Positions 1 through 9,788 of a stretch of DNA of 64,000 nucleotides are shown one piece after another. The notes beneath the pieces were generated by a model, which saw nothing but the letters and a program-made list of their open reading frames with translations, made no database searches and was not told the origin of the DNA. The stretch comes from Winogradskyella endarachnes (GTDB lineage Bacteria; Bacteroidota; Bacteroidia; Flavobacteriales; Flavobacteriaceae). The translations under genes and the position numbers were made by a program. The first letter of the stretch is position 1; every line of letters starts with the position of its first letter. The stretch is taken from positions 62,001 to 126,000 of the forward strand of contig NZ_WOWS01000006.1 of NCBI RefSeq assembly GCF_009741275.1, written 5' to 3'.

Positions 1-154
1 TATCACCTGGTAACAACTTAATGTAATGCATACGCATCTTACCAGAGATATGTGCAGTCACTATATGACCATTTTCTAATTCTACGCGAAACATAGCATT
101 AGATAATGCCTCAATAATTGTTCCGTCTTGTTCTATTGCTGCTTGTTTTGCCAT
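1..154 (-). CDS. infA: Translation initiation factor IF-1 (partial, C-terminus outside window)
   Basis: Reading the minus strand from the ATG at 154 gives 51 residues beginning [17 protein letters not shown] and containing the S1/OB-fold stretch [20 protein letters not shown], which is diagnostic of IF-1. IF-1 binds the A site of the 30S subunit during initiation. The protein is normally about 72 residues, so about 20 are missing beyond the window edge. It follows secY by 9 bp, the usual place for infA at the 3' end of the spc operon in this phylum. Confidence 0.95.
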   Translation of the reverse strand, partial: MAKQAAIEQDGTIIEALSNAMFRVELENGHIVTAHISGKMRMHYIKLLPGD

Positions 155-163
155 AATAATATC

Positions 164-1528
164 TTATTGCGCAACCGCTTTTCTGTTTTTACCAGTCTTC
201 ATTAAACCATCATAATGCTTATTTAATAAATAAGAATTAATCTGTTGCATAGTATCTATTGCCACACCTACCATAATTAATAGAGATGTACCACCAAAAA
301 ATAATGCCCAACCTGCTTGTACCTTCATTAAATTCATAACTATAGCAGGAAAAATTGCCACTAATGCTAAGAATATAGAGCCAGGTAAAGTAATTTGAGA
401 CATAATTTTATCTAAATATTCTGACGTTTCTGATCCAGGACGTATACCTGGAATAAATCCTCCGCTACGTTTTAAATCATCTGCCATTTTATTTGTAGGT
501 ACAGTAATTGCTGTATAAAAGTATGTGAATATAATGATTAATAAAGCAAACATTAAGTTATACCAAAAACCAAACATATCTGCAAAATTAGCTTGCATCC
601 ATACACCAGCAGTTGTATCTTTTAACCAAGAAGAACTACCAATTAAACCTGGTACAAACATAATAGCTTGTGCAAAGATAATAGGCATTACACCTGAAGC
701 ATTTAATTTTAGTGGTAAAAATTGCCTAGAACCAAAAACATTTTTTTCGTAACCACCAGAAGCAGTTCTTCTAGCGTACTGAACCGCAATCTTTCTTACA
801 GCCATTACTAAAAATATAGATGCTAGGATTATTAAGAACCATATTACTAGTTCTATTAATATCATCATAAATCCACCATTACCACCTTCTAATCTAGAAG
901 CTGCATTTTGTATAAATGATGCAGGCAATGTTGCAATAATACCAACCATAATTAATAATGAAATACCATTACCAATTCCCTTATCTGTAATTTTTTCACC
1001 TAACCACATTGCAAATACACAACCTGTTACTAAAATAATTACAGAAGAGAAATAAAAAATACTCTCACTAAACCCTGATACTAACAAAGAACTCATTGAA
1101 GAAGCACCAGATAATCCAGGAATACTAGCTAAATAACCAGGCGCCTGTACCAAACAAATACCAATGGTTAACCATCTCGTTATTTGAGTAATTTTTTTCT
1201 GACCGCTAGCTCCTTCTTTTTGAAGCTTTTGTAAATAAGGAATCGCAATACCCATTAACTGAACTACAATTGAAGCCGATATGTAAGGCATAATACCTAA
1301 AGCAAATACAGAAGCATTTGCAAAAGCACCTCCTGTAAAGGCATTTAGTAATCCTAAAAGACCACCTGTAGTTCCATCTTGTAAACCACCTAAAGCATCG
1401 ACATTAATACCAGGTAATACAACCTGAGCACCAAAACGATAAACCAAAAGTAAACCTAAGGTTAGAATAATTCTATCCTTAAGTTCTGTGATTTTCCAAA
1501 CGTTTTTTAATGTTTCTATTATTTTCAT
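164..1528 (-). CDS. secY: Preprotein translocase subunit SecY
   Basis: This 454-residue polytopic membrane protein is the SecY channel of the Sec translocon in the inner membrane. It opens with a cytoplasmic segment followed by a first membrane helix and the plug-region sequence GAQVVLPGINVDAL, and about ten hydrophobic segments can be counted. The conserved C-terminal cytoplasmic region (MADDLKRSGGFIPGIRPG) that contacts SecA and the ribosome is present. It lies between rplO and infA at the end of the spc gene order, so its expression is probably coupled to ribosomal protein synthesis. Length is normal for the family. Confidence 0.97.
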   Translation of the reverse strand: MKIIETLKNVWKITELKDRIILTLGLLLVYRFGAQVVLPGINVDALGGLQDGTTGGLLGLLNAFTGGAFANASVFALGIMPYISASIVVQLMGIAIPYLQKLQKEGASGQKKITQITRWLTIGICLVQAPGYLASIPGLSGASSMSSLLVSGFSESIFYFSSVIILVTGCVFAMWLGEKITDKGIGNGISLLIMVGIIATLPASFIQNAASRLEGGNGGFMMILIELVIWFLIILASIFLVMAVRKIAVQYARRTASGGYEKNVFGSRQFLPLKLNASGVMPIIFAQAIMFVPGLIGSSSWLKDTTAGVWMQANFADMFGFWYNLMFALLIIIFTYFYTAITVPTNKMADDLKRSGGFIPGIRPGSETSEYLDKIMSQITLPGSIFLALVAIFPAIVMNLMKVQAGWALFFGGTSLLIMVGVAIDTMQQINSYLLNKHYDGLMKTGKNRKAVAQ

Positions 1529-1538
1529 CCTATAAATC

Positions 1539-1991
1539 TTATAAAGTTACAGCTTCACCACCAGCTGCTTCAATTGCAGCTTTTGCAGTAGCAGTAAATT
1601 TATGAGCAGTTACTGTTAATTTAGTTTTTAACTCTCCTCTACCTAAAATTTTAACTAGTTCATTTTTCCCAGCTAATCCCATAGATACTAAAGACTCAAA
1701 GTCAACACTATCTTTAATCTTCTTTTCATCCACTAACTTTTGTAACGTATCTAGGTTTATACCTTGATACTCTACTCTATTAATGTTAGTAAAACCAAAT
1801 TTAGGCACACGTCTTTGTAATGGCATTTGACCACCTTCAAATCCTAATTTCTTAGAATAACCTGAACGAGATTTTGCTCCCTTGTGACCACGTGTAGCCG
1901 TACCACCTTTTCCAGAACCTTGTCCACGTCCAATACGTTTTCCTTGACTTTTTACTGAACCTTCTGCAGGTTTTAAATTACTTAAATCCAT
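1539..1991 (-). CDS. rplO: 50S ribosomal protein L15
   Basis: The 150-residue product has the basic, glycine-rich L15 N-terminus (GRGQGSGKGGTATRGHKG at about residues 22-39) that threads into 23S rRNA, followed by the FEGGQMPLQRRVPKFGF signature. It is a late-assembly 50S protein. The gene sits directly upstream of secY (10 bp), the standard spc operon order. The ATG at 1991 is the only sensible start, and length is normal. Confidence 0.97.
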   Translation of the reverse strand: MDLSNLKPAEGSVKSQGKRIGRGQGSGKGGTATRGHKGAKSRSGYSKKLGFEGGQMPLQRRVPKFGFTNINRVEYQGINLDTLQKLVDEKKIKDSVDFESLVSMGLAGKNELVKILGRGELKTKLTVTAHKFTATAKAAIEAAGGEAVTL

Positions 1992-2006
1992 TGTTAAGTT
2001 ATATTA

Positions 2007-2186
2007 TTAAGCTTCCTCTACAGAAACTAAGTGTTCAACTTTCTTAACCATACCAAGAATATTTGGTGTGGCATCGTGCTCTACTACTTGACCAATCTTT
2101 TTTAAACCTAAAGCTAATAATGTTAACTTTTGTCTTTTAGTACGATTGATTGCACTTTTTACTTTCTTTACCTTAATCTTTGCCAT
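2007..2186 (-). CDS. rpmD: 50S ribosomal protein L30
   Basis: A 59-residue minus-strand frame from the ATG at 2184-2186 to a TAA at 2007-2009 encodes MAKIKVKKVKSAINRTKRQK and continues with LLALGLKKIGQVVEHDATPNIL-type L30 sequence. It is the bacterial short form of L30, a 50S protein. It fills the gap between rpsE (13 bp away) and rplO (15 bp away), exactly where rpmD belongs in the spc operon. Confidence 0.95.
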   Translation of the reverse strand: MAKIKVKKVKSAINRTKRQKLTLLALGLKKIGQVVEHDATPNILGMVKKVEHLVSVEEA

Positions 2187-2199
2187 CTTATACTATCGA

Positions 2200-2724
2200 T
2201 TATCCGTTAAATACTTTTTCAAGTGAAATACCACGTTCTTTAGCTACAGACTTAGCATCTCTTAATTGTAATAAAGCATCAAAAGTTGCCTTTACTACGT
2301 TATGAGGATTTGAAGACCCTTGAGACTTAGATAACACGTCATGGACTCCAACAGCTTCAAGTACAACTCTCACTGCACCACCAGCTATAACTCCTGTACC
2401 TGGTGCAGCTGGTATTATGTTTACTCTTGCCCCACCATATTTACCTTTTTGTTCATGTGGTAAAGTACCTTTTATAATTGGTATTCTTACTAAGTTTTTC
2501 TTAGCATCTTCTACAGCTTTTGCAATTGCGGTAGCAACATCTTTTGATTTACCTAAACCATGCCCTACAACATTTGTTTCGTCACCTACAACAACAATTG
2601 CAGAAAAACCAAATGCTCTACCACCTTTTGTTACTTTAGTTACACGCTGTACACCAACTAAACGGTCCTTTAAATCTAATCCGCCTGGTTTAACAAGCTC
2701 TGCGTTTTTATATTTTTGATACAT
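2200..2724 (-). CDS. rpsE: 30S ribosomal protein S5
   Basis: The 174-residue protein has the double-stranded RNA-binding N-domain of S5 ([25 protein letters not shown] at about residues 19-43) and the C-terminal S5 domain with [21 protein letters not shown]5 supports decoding accuracy and 30S assembly. It lies between rplR and rpmD with spacings of 6 and 13 bp, so it is clearly part of the same transcript. No anomalies are seen. Confidence 0.97.
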   Translation of the reverse strand: MYQKYKNAELVKPGGLDLKDRLVGVQRVTKVTKGGRAFGFSAIVVVGDETNVVGHGLGKSKDVATAIAKAVEDAKKNLVRIPIIKGTLPHEQKGKYGGARVNIIPAAPGTGVIAGGAVRVVLEAVGVHDVLSKSQGSSNPHNVVKATFDALLQLRDAKSVAKERGISLEKVFNG

Positions 2725-2730
2725 AATGTC

Positions 2731-3087
2731 TTAAAATTTAAGTCCTGCTTCTCTAGCACCTTCTGCTAATGATTTTACTCTTCCATGATATAAGTAACCA
2801 CCTCTATCAAAAGAAATAGTTTCAATACCAGCTTTCAAAGCTTTTTCTCCAATAGACTTACCAACTAAAGTTGCTATTTCTGTTTTGTTTCCCTTAGCTT
2901 TAGCTATATCTTTATCTCTTGAGGACGCAGCAGCTAAAGTTTTACCAGAAACGTCATCTACAACTTGAGCATAAATTTCTTTATTACTTCTAAAAACAGC
3001 TAATCTTGGTTTTGTTTCAGTACCAGATACTACTTTACGTATTCTGTTTTTAATTCTTAATCTTCTTTCGTTCTTTGTCAATGCCAT
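2731..3087 (-). CDS. rplR: 50S ribosomal protein L18
   Basis: The 118-residue product matches L18, which binds 5S rRNA together with L5 to form the central protuberance. Recognisable pieces are the basic N-terminus [21 protein letters not shown], the core [15 protein letters not shown], and the terminal GREAGLKF-like tail ([10 protein letters not shown]). It is flanked by rplF and rpsE in standard order and is of normal length. Confidence 0.97.
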   Translation of the reverse strand: MALTKNERRLRIKNRIRKVVSGTETKPRLAVFRSNKEIYAQVVDDVSGKTLAAASSRDKDIAKAKGNKTEIATLVGKSIGEKALKAGIETISFDRGGYLYHGRVKSLAEGAREAGLKF

Positions 3088-3097
3088 AACTTAATTA

Positions 3098-3640
3098 TTA
3101 CGCTGATTTACCTGCTTTTCTTCTAATTTCTTCACCAACAAACTTAATACCTTTTCCTTTGTAAGGTTCTGGTTTTCTGAAGCCACGAATCTTAGCAGCA
3201 ACTTGACCAACTAATTGTTTATCAAAAGAAGTTAATTTTACTATTGGATTTTTACCTTTTTCAGAAATTGTCTCAACTTTCACTTCTGGTGCAATGTCCA
3301 TAACAATATTATGAGAAAATCCTATGGCTAAATCTAATTTCTGTCCTTGATTAGACGCTCTATAACCTACACCAACTAATTCTAACTCTTTAGTCCATCC
3401 TTTAGACACGCCTTCTATCATATTAGCAATTAACGCTCTATATAGACCATGTTTTGCTCTCTGATCTTTTCTCTCCGAAGAACGAGTTAAAGTAATTGTA
3501 CCGTCTTCTATAGTAATATCAACATCAGAGTAAGGTTGAGTTAATTCTCCTAACTTACCTTTTGCTGTAATTACATTATCTTTAATTTCTACAGTTACAC
3601 CTTCAGGAACTGTGATTGGGCTTTTACCTATTCTTGACAT
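3098..3640 (-). CDS. rplF: 50S ribosomal protein L6
   Basis: The 180-residue protein begins MSRIGKSPITVPEGV and ends with the family signature PEPYKGKGIKFVGEEIRRKAGKSA. These mark L6, a two-domain protein near the factor-binding site of the 50S subunit. It is placed between rpsH and rplR with 12 and 10 bp spacers. Length and domain content are ordinary. Confidence 0.97.
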   Translation of the reverse strand: MSRIGKSPITVPEGVTVEIKDNVITAKGKLGELTQPYSDVDITIEDGTITLTRSSERKDQRAKHGLYRALIANMIEGVSKGWTKELELVGVGYRASNQGQKLDLAIGFSHNIVMDIAPEVKVETISEKGKNPIVKLTSFDKQLVGQVAAKIRGFRKPEPYKGKGIKFVGEEIRRKAGKSA

Positions 3641-3652
3641 AATTTCCTGTTT

Positions 3653-4051
3653 TTAGTAAACGTAACATAATACTTCGCCACCAACATTTTCTCTTTGCGC
3701 TTGCTTACCAGTCATCACACCGTGAGACGTAGAAACAATTGCAATACCTAAACCGTTTAAGATTCTTGGCATTTCGTTAGCACCAGCATATTTACGTAAA
3801 CCTGGTTTACTGATTCTTTGAATTTTTTTAATGACTGACTCTTTAGTCTCCTTACTGTACTTCAAAGCAATTTTGATAGTACCTTGTACTGTTGAATCGT
3901 CAAATTTATAACTTAAAATATATCCTTGATCGAATAATATTTTAGTTATTTCCTTTTTTAAGTTAGATGCAGGAATTTCTACCACTCTGTGGTTAGCTTT
4001 CACAGCATTTCTAACTCGCGTTAAATAATCCGCTATTGGATCTGTGTACAT
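3653..4051 (-). CDS. rpsH: 30S ribosomal protein S8
   Basis: The 132-residue product has the S8 start MYTDPIADYLTRVRNA and the C-terminal signature STSHGVMTGKQAQRENVGGE. S8 binds helix 21 of 16S rRNA and in E. coli represses its own operon by binding spc mRNA. It is separated from the upstream rpsN by 104 bp, the longest gap in this part of the cluster; see the findings for that spacer. Confidence 0.97.
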   Translation of the reverse strand: MYTDPIADYLTRVRNAVKANHRVVEIPASNLKKEITKILFDQGYILSYKFDDSTVQGTIKIALKYSKETKESVIKKIQRISKPGLRKYAGANEMPRILNGLGIAIVSTSHGVMTGKQAQRENVGGEVLCYVY

Positions 4052-4155
4052 AGTTTTAAATTTTGGAAAATGGTTTTCGAAATTCTCGAACCTAAATTCC
4101 GATTATACAATAATTATATTGATAATTGTACTGAAGCTTATTCGCTTCGTAAATT

Positions 4156-4425
4156 TTACCAACTTGCTTTCTTTACACCAGGAATTAACCCTTTATTAGC
4201 CATTTCTCTAAACATTACACGAGAGATCCCAAATTGTCTCATATAACCTTTTGGTCTTCCTGTAAGTTTACAACGGTTGTGCATGCGTATTGGTGATGCG
4301 TTTTTTGGTAACTTTTGTAATGCTTCATAATCTCCTGCCTCTTTTAAAGCCTTTCTCTTCTCAGCATATTTAGCTACAGTCTTTGCACGCTTCACCTCAC
4401 GAGCTTTCATTGATTCTTTAGCCAT
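4156..4425 (-). CDS. rpsN: 30S ribosomal protein S14 (zinc-free C-minus form)
   Basis: The 89-residue protein ends [40 protein letters not shown], the S14 hallmark. It has only one cysteine (in NRCKLTGRP) and lacks the paired CxxC motifs of the zinc-binding form, so it is the C-minus paralogue that does not need zinc. S14 sits in the head of the 30S subunit. It follows rplE by 2 bp. Confidence 0.96.
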   Translation of the reverse strand: MAKESMKAREVKRAKTVAKYAEKRKALKEAGDYEALQKLPKNASPIRMHNRCKLTGRPKGYMRQFGISRVMFREMANKGLIPGVKKASW

Positions 4426-4427
4426 AC

Positions 4428-4979
4428 TTAATTCTTTTTAAATGGTAATCCTAGTTCTGTTAATAAAGACTTCGCTTCTTTGTCTGTTTCAGCAGAAGTC
4501 ACAAATGTAATATCCATTCCTGAAATTTTATTGATTTTATCAATATCAATTTCTGGAAAAATGATTTGTTCTGTAATACCTAAGTTATAATTTCCACGAC
4601 CATCAAAACCATTAGCCTTAATTCCGCTGAAATCTCTAACTCTAGGTAAAGCTGAAGTTACTAAACGATCTAAAAATTCGTACATTTGCTCACCTCTTAA
4701 TGTTACTTTAGCGCCAATAGGCATTCCTTTACGTAACTTAAAAGAAGCAACATCCTTTTTAGACATAGTTTGTATAGCTTTCTGTCCGGATATTTTTGTA
4801 AGTTCTTCTACCGCGTGATCAATTAATTTCTTATCAGCAACAGCGGCACCAACACCTTTAGATATAACTATCTTAGTTAGTTTTGGTACTTGCATTACAT
4901 TTTTATATCCAAATTCTTCTGTAAGAGCAGAAACAATTTTGTCCTGATACTCTTGTTTTAATCTTGCAACGTAAGCCAT
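4428..4979 (-). CDS. rplE: 50S ribosomal protein L5
   Basis: The 183-residue product contains the L5 core motifs [19 protein letters not shown] and [30 protein letters not shown]5 binds 5S rRNA and contacts tRNA in the P site. It is separated from rplX and rpsN by only 2 bp on each side, suggesting translational coupling. Length is typical. Confidence 0.97.
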   Translation of the reverse strand: MAYVARLKQEYQDKIVSALTEEFGYKNVMQVPKLTKIVISKGVGAAVADKKLIDHAVEELTKISGQKAIQTMSKKDVASFKLRKGMPIGAKVTLRGEQMYEFLDRLVTSALPRVRDFSGIKANGFDGRGNYNLGITEQIIFPEIDIDKINKISGMDITFVTSAETDKEAKSLLTELGLPFKKN

Positions 4980-4981
4980 AA

Positions 4982-5293
4982 TTAAATTACTTCATTAGAT
5001 TTCTTAGAAAATCTCACTTTATTATCACCATCCATTCTATAACCAACTCTTGTTACTTCTCCTTTTGAAGTTAACAATGCTAAATTAGAAATATGAATTG
5101 ATGCTTCCTTCTCTACGATGCCACCTTGAGGGTTTTGTGCACTTGGTTTAGTATGTTTTTTAACCATGTTAACACCTTCTACAATGGCTTTGTTCTTATC
5201 TATTAATACTTTAAGCACTTTACCTTCAGAACCTTTATGGTCTCCAGCAACTACCTTTACCGTATCTCCTGATTTTATTTTAAGCTTTGTCAT
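4982..5293 (-). CDS. rplX: 50S ribosomal protein L24
   Basis: The 103-residue protein starts [21 protein letters not shown], a KOW-motif SH3 fold typical of L24, an early assembly initiator of the 50S subunit. I chose the ATG at 5291-5293 because the in-frame extension begins with TTG four codons upstream and adds nothing conserved, while MxKLKIKxGD is the usual L24 start. Neighbours are rplN (12 bp upstream) and rplE (2 bp downstream). Confidence 0.95.
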   Translation of the reverse strand: MTKLKIKSGDTVKVVAGDHKGSEGKVLKVLIDKNKAIVEGVNMVKKHTKPSAQNPQGGIVEKEASIHISNLALLTSKGEVTRVGYRMDGDNKVRFSKKSNEVI

Positions 5294-5305
5294 TTTATTT
5301 ATCAA

Positions 5306-5674
5306 TTAAAGCACTTCTGGTGCCAATGATACAATTTTCATGAATTGTTTATCACGAAGTTCTCTAGCTACAGGACCAAAAACACGAGTTCCTCTCATTT
5401 CCCCTTGAGGGTTTAAAAGTACACATGCATTGTCATCAAATCTAATATAAGATCCATCTGGACGTCTTACTTCTTTAGAAGTACGTACAACAACTGCTGT
5501 TGAAACAGCACCTTTTTTGATGTTTCCGTTAGGTGTTGCATCTTTTACCGATACTACAATTTTATCACCTACAGAAGCGTATCTTCTTTTAGTTCCTCCT
5601 AGTACACGGATCGTTAAAACTTCCTTTGCACCAGTATTATCAGCTACTTTTAATCTTGATTCTTGTTGTACCAT
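5306..5674 (-). CDS. rplN: 50S ribosomal protein L14
   Basis: The 122-residue protein begins [18 protein letters not shown] and contains the L14 signature around [29 protein letters not shown]14 forms part of the intersubunit bridge with 16S rRNA. It is 2 bp from rpsQ in the canonical order rpsQ-rplN-rplX. Length matches the family exactly. Confidence 0.98.
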   Translation of the reverse strand: MVQQESRLKVADNTGAKEVLTIRVLGGTKRRYASVGDKIVVSVKDATPNGNIKKGAVSTAVVVRTSKEVRRPDGSYIRFDDNACVLLNPQGEMRGTRVFGPVARELRDKQFMKIVSLAPEVL

Positions 5675-5676
5675 AA

Positions 5677-5934
5677 TTACTTCGCTCTTTCAATTATTTC
5701 TACTAATCTCCAACATTTAGATTTACTTAAAGGTCTTGTTTCCATGATCTTTACAGTATCACCTTCGTTGCAGTCATTTGTCTCATCGTGTGCAACATAT
5801 TTCTTTGTTTTTAACACGAATTTTCCATACATAGGGTGTTTTACTTTTTTAACCTCTGAAACAACAATAGATTTCTCCATTTTGTTACTAGTTACGATCC
5901 CTATACGTTCTTTTCTTAAGTTTCTTTTTTCCAT
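5677..5934 (-). CDS. rpsQ: 30S ribosomal protein S17
   Basis: This 85-residue protein has the S17 OB-fold signature ([28 protein letters not shown] then [22 protein letters not shown]). S17 binds the 5' domain of 16S rRNA early in assembly. It lies between rpmC (17 bp) and rplN (2 bp). Nothing unusual is seen. Confidence 0.97.
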   Translation of the reverse strand: MEKRNLRKERIGIVTSNKMEKSIVVSEVKKVKHPMYGKFVLKTKKYVAHDETNDCNEGDTVKIMETRPLSKSKCWRLVEIIERAK

Positions 5935-5951
5935 CTTTCAGCAGAATACAA

Positions 5952-6143
5952 TTATTGTACGTCTCTTTTAGTTAATTCAGTTGCCATTCTAGCTAATGCA
6001 CGACGAGCGACACGTAACTGAATAGGATTGTCTAAAGGAGAAATAGTATGAGCCATTTTTAGGTCTGTATAACTCTTTTTAGTCTCACTAAGTTTCTCTT
6101 GTAACTCAGCTGTTGAAAGCTGTTTAATTTCTGATTGCTTCAT
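5952..6143 (-). CDS. rpmC: 50S ribosomal protein L29
   Basis: A 63-residue alpha-helical protein, MKQSEIKQLSTAELQEKL followed by IQLRVARRALARMATELTKR, fits L29, which lines the exit tunnel and helps dock signal recognition particle and trigger factor. It lies between rplP (12 bp) and rpsQ (17 bp), the conserved order. Size is normal. Confidence 0.96.
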   Translation of the reverse strand: MKQSEIKQLSTAELQEKLSETKKSYTDLKMAHTISPLDNPIQLRVARRALARMATELTKRDVQ

Positions 6144-6155
6144 AATATTTTTTTA

Positions 6156-6575
6156 TTAAGCTTCGTAATCTCTAGCTATGATAAACTTAGTTTTTACCGG
6201 AAGTTTCTGTGCTGCTAAACGTAAAGCTTCTTGAGCTATGTCTAATGGCACACCACTTATTTCAAATAATATACGTCCTGGTTTAACAACTGCTGCCCAA
6301 TATTCAACACCACCTTTACCTTTACCCATACGTACTTCAAGAGGCTTTTTTGTAATAGGCTTGTCTGGAAATATTTTAATCCACAATGACCCTTCTCTCT
6401 TCATGTAACGAGTTGCTGCAATACGTGCTGCTTCTATTTGACGTGCAGTGATAAAAGTTGACTCTAGAGACTTAATACCGAAAGTACCATTTGATAATAA
6501 ATGACCTCTTCCTGCATTACCCTTCATGCGCCCTTTTTGCTGCTTACGAAATTTTGTTCTTTTAGGCTGTAACAT
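6156..6575 (-). CDS. rplP: 50S ribosomal protein L16
   Basis: The 139-residue protein begins [19 protein letters not shown] and contains [25 protein letters not shown], the L16 signature. L16 sits near the peptidyl transferase centre and positions A-site tRNA. It follows rpsC by 20 bp. The conserved RMGKGKG loop arginine is present. Confidence 0.98.
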   Translation of the reverse strand: MLQPKRTKFRKQQKGRMKGNAGRGHLLSNGTFGIKSLESTFITARQIEAARIAATRYMKREGSLWIKIFPDKPITKKPLEVRMGKGKGGVEYWAAVVKPGRILFEISGVPLDIAQEALRLAAQKLPVKTKFIIARDYEA

Positions 6576-6595
6576 TTTTTCTTTTCTTTAAAAAA

Positions 6596-7312
6596 TTACT
6601 TTCTACGACGAGATTGGTTCTTGTTTCCACCGCGTCCACCTTTACCTTTTTGTTTAGATAATCCAACTAATGGAGAAAGTTCCCTTTTACCATATACTTC
6701 GCCTTTCATTATCCAAACTTTGATGCCCAATCTACCATAAGTAGTATGTGCTTCTACAAGAGCATAATCAATATCTGCTCTAAATGTAGATAAAGGAATA
6801 CGTCCTTCTTTATAGTGCTCAGAACGTGCCATTTCAGCACCATTTAAACGACCACTAATCTGAATTTTAATCCCTTCTGCATTCATACGCATAGCAGCTG
6901 CAATAGCCATCTTAATAGCACGTCTGTAAGAAATTCTACTTTCTATTTGACGCGCAACACTTGCCGCTACTAAGTATGCATCTAGTTCAGGTCTTTTAAT
7001 TTCAAAGATGTTCAATTGAACCTCTTTACCAGTAATCTTCTTAAGCTCTTCTTTTAACTTATCTACCTCTTGCCCACCTTTTCCAATAATAATACCAGGT
7101 CTAGCAGTAGTGATAGTAACGGTTACAAGTTTAAGCGTACGCTCAATAATTACTCTACTTACACTAGCTTTAGATAAACGCGCGTGAACGTATTTTCTAA
7201 TCTTATCGTCTTCGGCAAGTTTGTCACCATAATCGTTTCCTCCGTACCAGTTAGACTCCCATCCTCTGATAATTCCTAAGCGATTTCCGATTGGATTTGT
7301 CTTTTGTCCCAT
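6596..7312 (-). CDS. rpsC: 30S ribosomal protein S3
   Basis: The 238-residue protein begins [14 protein letters not shown], carries a KH domain with the RNA-binding loop [16 protein letters not shown] at about residues 75-90, and a C-terminal S3 domain ([22 protein letters not shown]). S3 lines the mRNA entry tunnel of the 30S subunit. The last 15 or so residues form a basic, glycine-rich tail ([16 protein letters not shown]). Gene order rplV-rpsC-rplP is standard. Confidence 0.97.
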   Translation of the reverse strand: MGQKTNPIGNRLGIIRGWESNWYGGNDYGDKLAEDDKIRKYVHARLSKASVSRVIIERTLKLVTVTITTARPGIIIGKGGQEVDKLKEELKKITGKEVQLNIFEIKRPELDAYLVAASVARQIESRISYRRAIKMAIAAAMRMNAEGIKIQISGRLNGAEMARSEHYKEGRIPLSTFRADIDYALVEAHTTYGRLGIKVWIMKGEVYGKRELSPLVGLSKQKGKGGRGGNKNQSRRRK

Positions 7313-7321
7313 ATCTCTATC

Positions 7322-7729
7322 TTAGCTTTGTGTTTTATTTAATGCATCTACAACCACAGTTACATGGTTAGATCTTTTTCTAATTCTATGTGCTCTACCT
7401 TGAGGTGCTGGTCTTAAACGCTTAAGCATAGCTCCTCCATCTACTCTTATCTCTTTAATAAAAAGATTAGCTTCTTCCACATCTGCATCTTCATTTTTAG
7501 CTTGCCAGTTTGCAATTGCAGACATTACAAGTTTTTCTAAACGACGAGAGGCTTCTTTTTGGCTAAATCTAAGAATCTGAAGAGCTTTCTCTGCCTTTTC
7601 ACCTCTTACTAAATCCGCTACTAAACGCATTTTTCTTGGTGATGTAGGACAGTTATTTAGCTTAGCAAAAGCAACCTGCTTTTTTTCAGCCTTAATAGCT
7701 TCCGCCATTTGTTTTTTACGACTTCCCAT
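7322..7729 (-). CDS. rplV: 50S ribosomal protein L22
   Basis: The 135-residue protein has the L22 core [24 protein letters not shown] and the extended hairpin region with [15 protein letters not shown] that lines the exit tunnel and determines macrolide sensitivity. The N-terminal 20 residues are a lysine-rich extension normal for this phylum. It is placed between rpsS and rpsC. Confidence 0.97.
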   Translation of the reverse strand: MGSRKKQMAEAIKAEKKQVAFAKLNNCPTSPRKMRLVADLVRGEKAEKALQILRFSQKEASRRLEKLVMSAIANWQAKNEDADVEEANLFIKEIRVDGGAMLKRLRPAPQGRAHRIRKRSNHVTVVVDALNKTQS

Positions 7730-7734
7730 GATTC

Positions 7735-8013
7735 TTATTTTTTACCTTTATTCTTAGCACCTGCATGACCTCTAAAAGATCTTGTTGGTGAAAATTCTCC
7801 TAATTTATGACCTACCATATTTTCAGTAACATATACTGGAACAAATTGACGACCATTATGAACTGCTATAGTCTGACCAACGAAATCTGGTGAAATCATT
7901 GATGCCCTAGACCAAGTTTTAATTACCGTCTTTTTGTTTGAAGCTACATTATCTGCAACTTTTTTCTCTAATTTATAGTGGATATAAGGTCCTTTTTTTA
8001 ATGAACGTGCCAT
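7735..8013 (-). CDS. rpsS: 30S ribosomal protein S19
   Basis: The 92-residue protein begins [11 protein letters not shown] and contains [27 protein letters not shown], diagnostic for S19, which forms intersubunit bridges in the 30S head with S13. It lies between rplB (10 bp) and rplV (5 bp). Length matches the family. Confidence 0.98.
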   Translation of the reverse strand: MARSLKKGPYIHYKLEKKVADNVASNKKTVIKTWSRASMISPDFVGQTIAVHNGRQFVPVYVTENMVGHKLGEFSPTRSFRGHAGAKNKGKK

Positions 8014-8023
8014 ACTATCTTAA

Positions 8024-8851
8024 TTATTTCTTTCTACGTTCTACAATATACTTATTACTCGCCTTCGTCTTAGAACGTGTTCTAAATCCTTTAGCAGGAA
8101 CACCGTTTCTATTTCTTGGATGTCCACCTGAAGATTTACCTTCACCACCACCCATTGGGTGATCAACTGGATTCATTACAACTGGTCTTACTCTTGGACG
8201 TCTACCTAACCATCTACTTCTACCTGCTTTTCCAGATACTAATAATTGATGATCAGAGTTAGAAACAACTCCTATTGTAGCCATACAAGTAACTAAAATC
8301 ATTCTAGTTTCACCAGATGGTAATTTTACTGTAGCAAACTTATCACCTCTTGCCATTAGCTGAGCAAATGCTCCAGCACTACGAGCCATAACAGCTCCTT
8401 GACCAGGACGTAATTCAATACATGAAATAATTGTACCTAAAGGTATTTCACTTAATGGCATTGCGTTTCCAATTTCTGGAGCAATACCTGTCTCACCAGA
8501 CACAATATTTTGTCCTACTTGTAAACCATTTTGAGCAATAACATAACGTTTCTCACCATCTTGGTAATTAAGTAAAGCAATAAATGCTGTTCTGTTTGGA
8601 TCATATTCAATTGACTTAACTTCAGCAGGAATTCCTGCCTTGTTACGTTTAAAATCAATAATACGATAACGTTTCTTGTGACCTCCACCTAATTGGCGCA
8701 TGGTCATCTTTCCTTGACTGTTTCTACCACCAGATCTTTTTTTCGGAGCAAGCAAGCTTTTCTCCGGCTTATCAGTAGTTATGGCGTCAAATCCATTTAC
8801 TACTCTAAATCGCTGAGCTGATGTGATCGGTTTTAATTTTCTTACTGACAT
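8024..8851 (-). CDS. rplB: 50S ribosomal protein L2
   Basis: The 275-residue protein shows the L2 N-terminal RNA-binding domain ([17 protein letters not shown]) and the C-terminal signature [20 protein letters not shown], including the histidine near the peptidyl transferase centre. L2 is required for subunit association and peptide bond formation. It stands between rplW and rpsS in the S10 order. Confidence 0.98.
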   Translation of the reverse strand: MSVRKLKPITSAQRFRVVNGFDAITTDKPEKSLLAPKKRSGGRNSQGKMTMRQLGGGHKKRYRIIDFKRNKAGIPAEVKSIEYDPNRTAFIALLNYQDGEKRYVIAQNGLQVGQNIVSGETGIAPEIGNAMPLSEIPLGTIISCIELRPGQGAVMARSAGAFAQLMARGDKFATVKLPSGETRMILVTCMATIGVVSNSDHQLLVSGKAGRSRWLGRRPRVRPVVMNPVDHPMGGGEGKSSGGHPRNRNGVPAKGFRTRSKTKASNKYIVERRKK

Positions 8852-8862
8852 TAATATATAAA

Positions 8863-9153
8863 TTACATGTTAGTGTATAAATCTATTACTTCACCTTCCG
8901 CCAGTTGTACAATTGCCTTTTTTACAGCATTTGTTTTACCATGTTGAATACCAGTCTTTGTATGACGTGTTCTTCTATCTGGACGGACATTTATTGTACG
9001 AACCTTTTCTACAGAAACTCCATAAGCAGCCTCTACCGCTTTTTTGATTTCTACCTTGTTCGCCTTAGTATTCACTTCAAATGCATAAGCATTTAACAAC
9101 TCGCTTTGCATAGTTGCTTTTTCTGTGATTATAGGTTTTATTAAGATACTCAT
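8863..9153 (-). CDS. rplW: 50S ribosomal protein L23
   Basis: The 96-residue protein begins [18 protein letters not shown] and has [19 protein letters not shown], the L23 fold. L23 is the docking site at the exit tunnel for trigger factor and signal recognition particle. It is 5 bp from rplD. Length is ordinary. Confidence 0.97.
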   Translation of the reverse strand: MSILIKPIITEKATMQSELLNAYAFEVNTKANKVEIKKAVEAAYGVSVEKVRTINVRPDRRTRHTKTGIQHGKTNAVKKAIVQLAEGEVIDLYTNM

Positions 9154-9158
9154 CTGTT

Positions 9159-9788
9159 CTATTTACTTAAATTCGATTCAATTCCTTCTAATGCACTTTC
9201 AATAAGAATAACTTTATTAGCATTCATTATTTTATAAGTGCTTAATTCTGAAGCAGTTACCACTTCTGAACCTTTAAAATTACGTGATGACAAATATACA
9301 TTATTATTTGACCCACCCAACACAATAAGAGATTTTTTGTTTTCAACCTCTAATGCCTTTAAAACATTGACAAAGTTTTTAGTTTTTGGAGCTTCAAAAT
9401 TGAAGTCTTCCATAACTAAAATTGAATTGTCATTTGCTTTAATACTCAATGCTGATTTACGTGCTAATCGCTTTAAACTTTTATTTAGTTTAAAGCCATA
9501 GTTTCTTGGTCTAGGACCAAACATACGTCCACCACCTTTAAATACACCAGACTTAATAGAACCAGCACGTGCTGTACCTGTTCCTTTTTGTTTTTTAATC
9601 TTACGTGTACTACCAGCAATCTCTGCTCTTTCTTTAGCCTTATGCGTTCCTTGTCTTTGATTTGCTAAGTATTGCTTAACATCTAAATAGACAGCATGAT
9701 TATTAGGCTCTATAGCGAATACGTCTGTAGAAAGCTCTGCTTTTCTTCCCGTATCTTTTCCGTTTATATCTAAAACTGCTACCTTCAT
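9159..9788 (-). CDS. rplD: 50S ribosomal protein L4
   Basis: The 209-residue protein contains the L4 extended loop [32 protein letters not shown] (residues about 68-99) that reaches into the exit tunnel. In E. coli L4 also represses the S10 operon; no such role can be shown here. The start codon overlaps the rplC stop codon by one base (9788), so the two genes are probably translationally coupled. Confidence 0.97.
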   Translation of the reverse strand: MKVAVLDINGKDTGRKAELSTDVFAIEPNNHAVYLDVKQYLANQRQGTHKAKERAEIAGSTRKIKKQKGTGTARAGSIKSGVFKGGGRMFGPRPRNYGFKLNKSLKRLARKSALSIKANDNSILVMEDFNFEAPKTKNFVNVLKALEVENKKSLIVLGGSNNNVYLSSRNFKGSEVVTASELSTYKIMNANKVILIESALEGIESNLSK

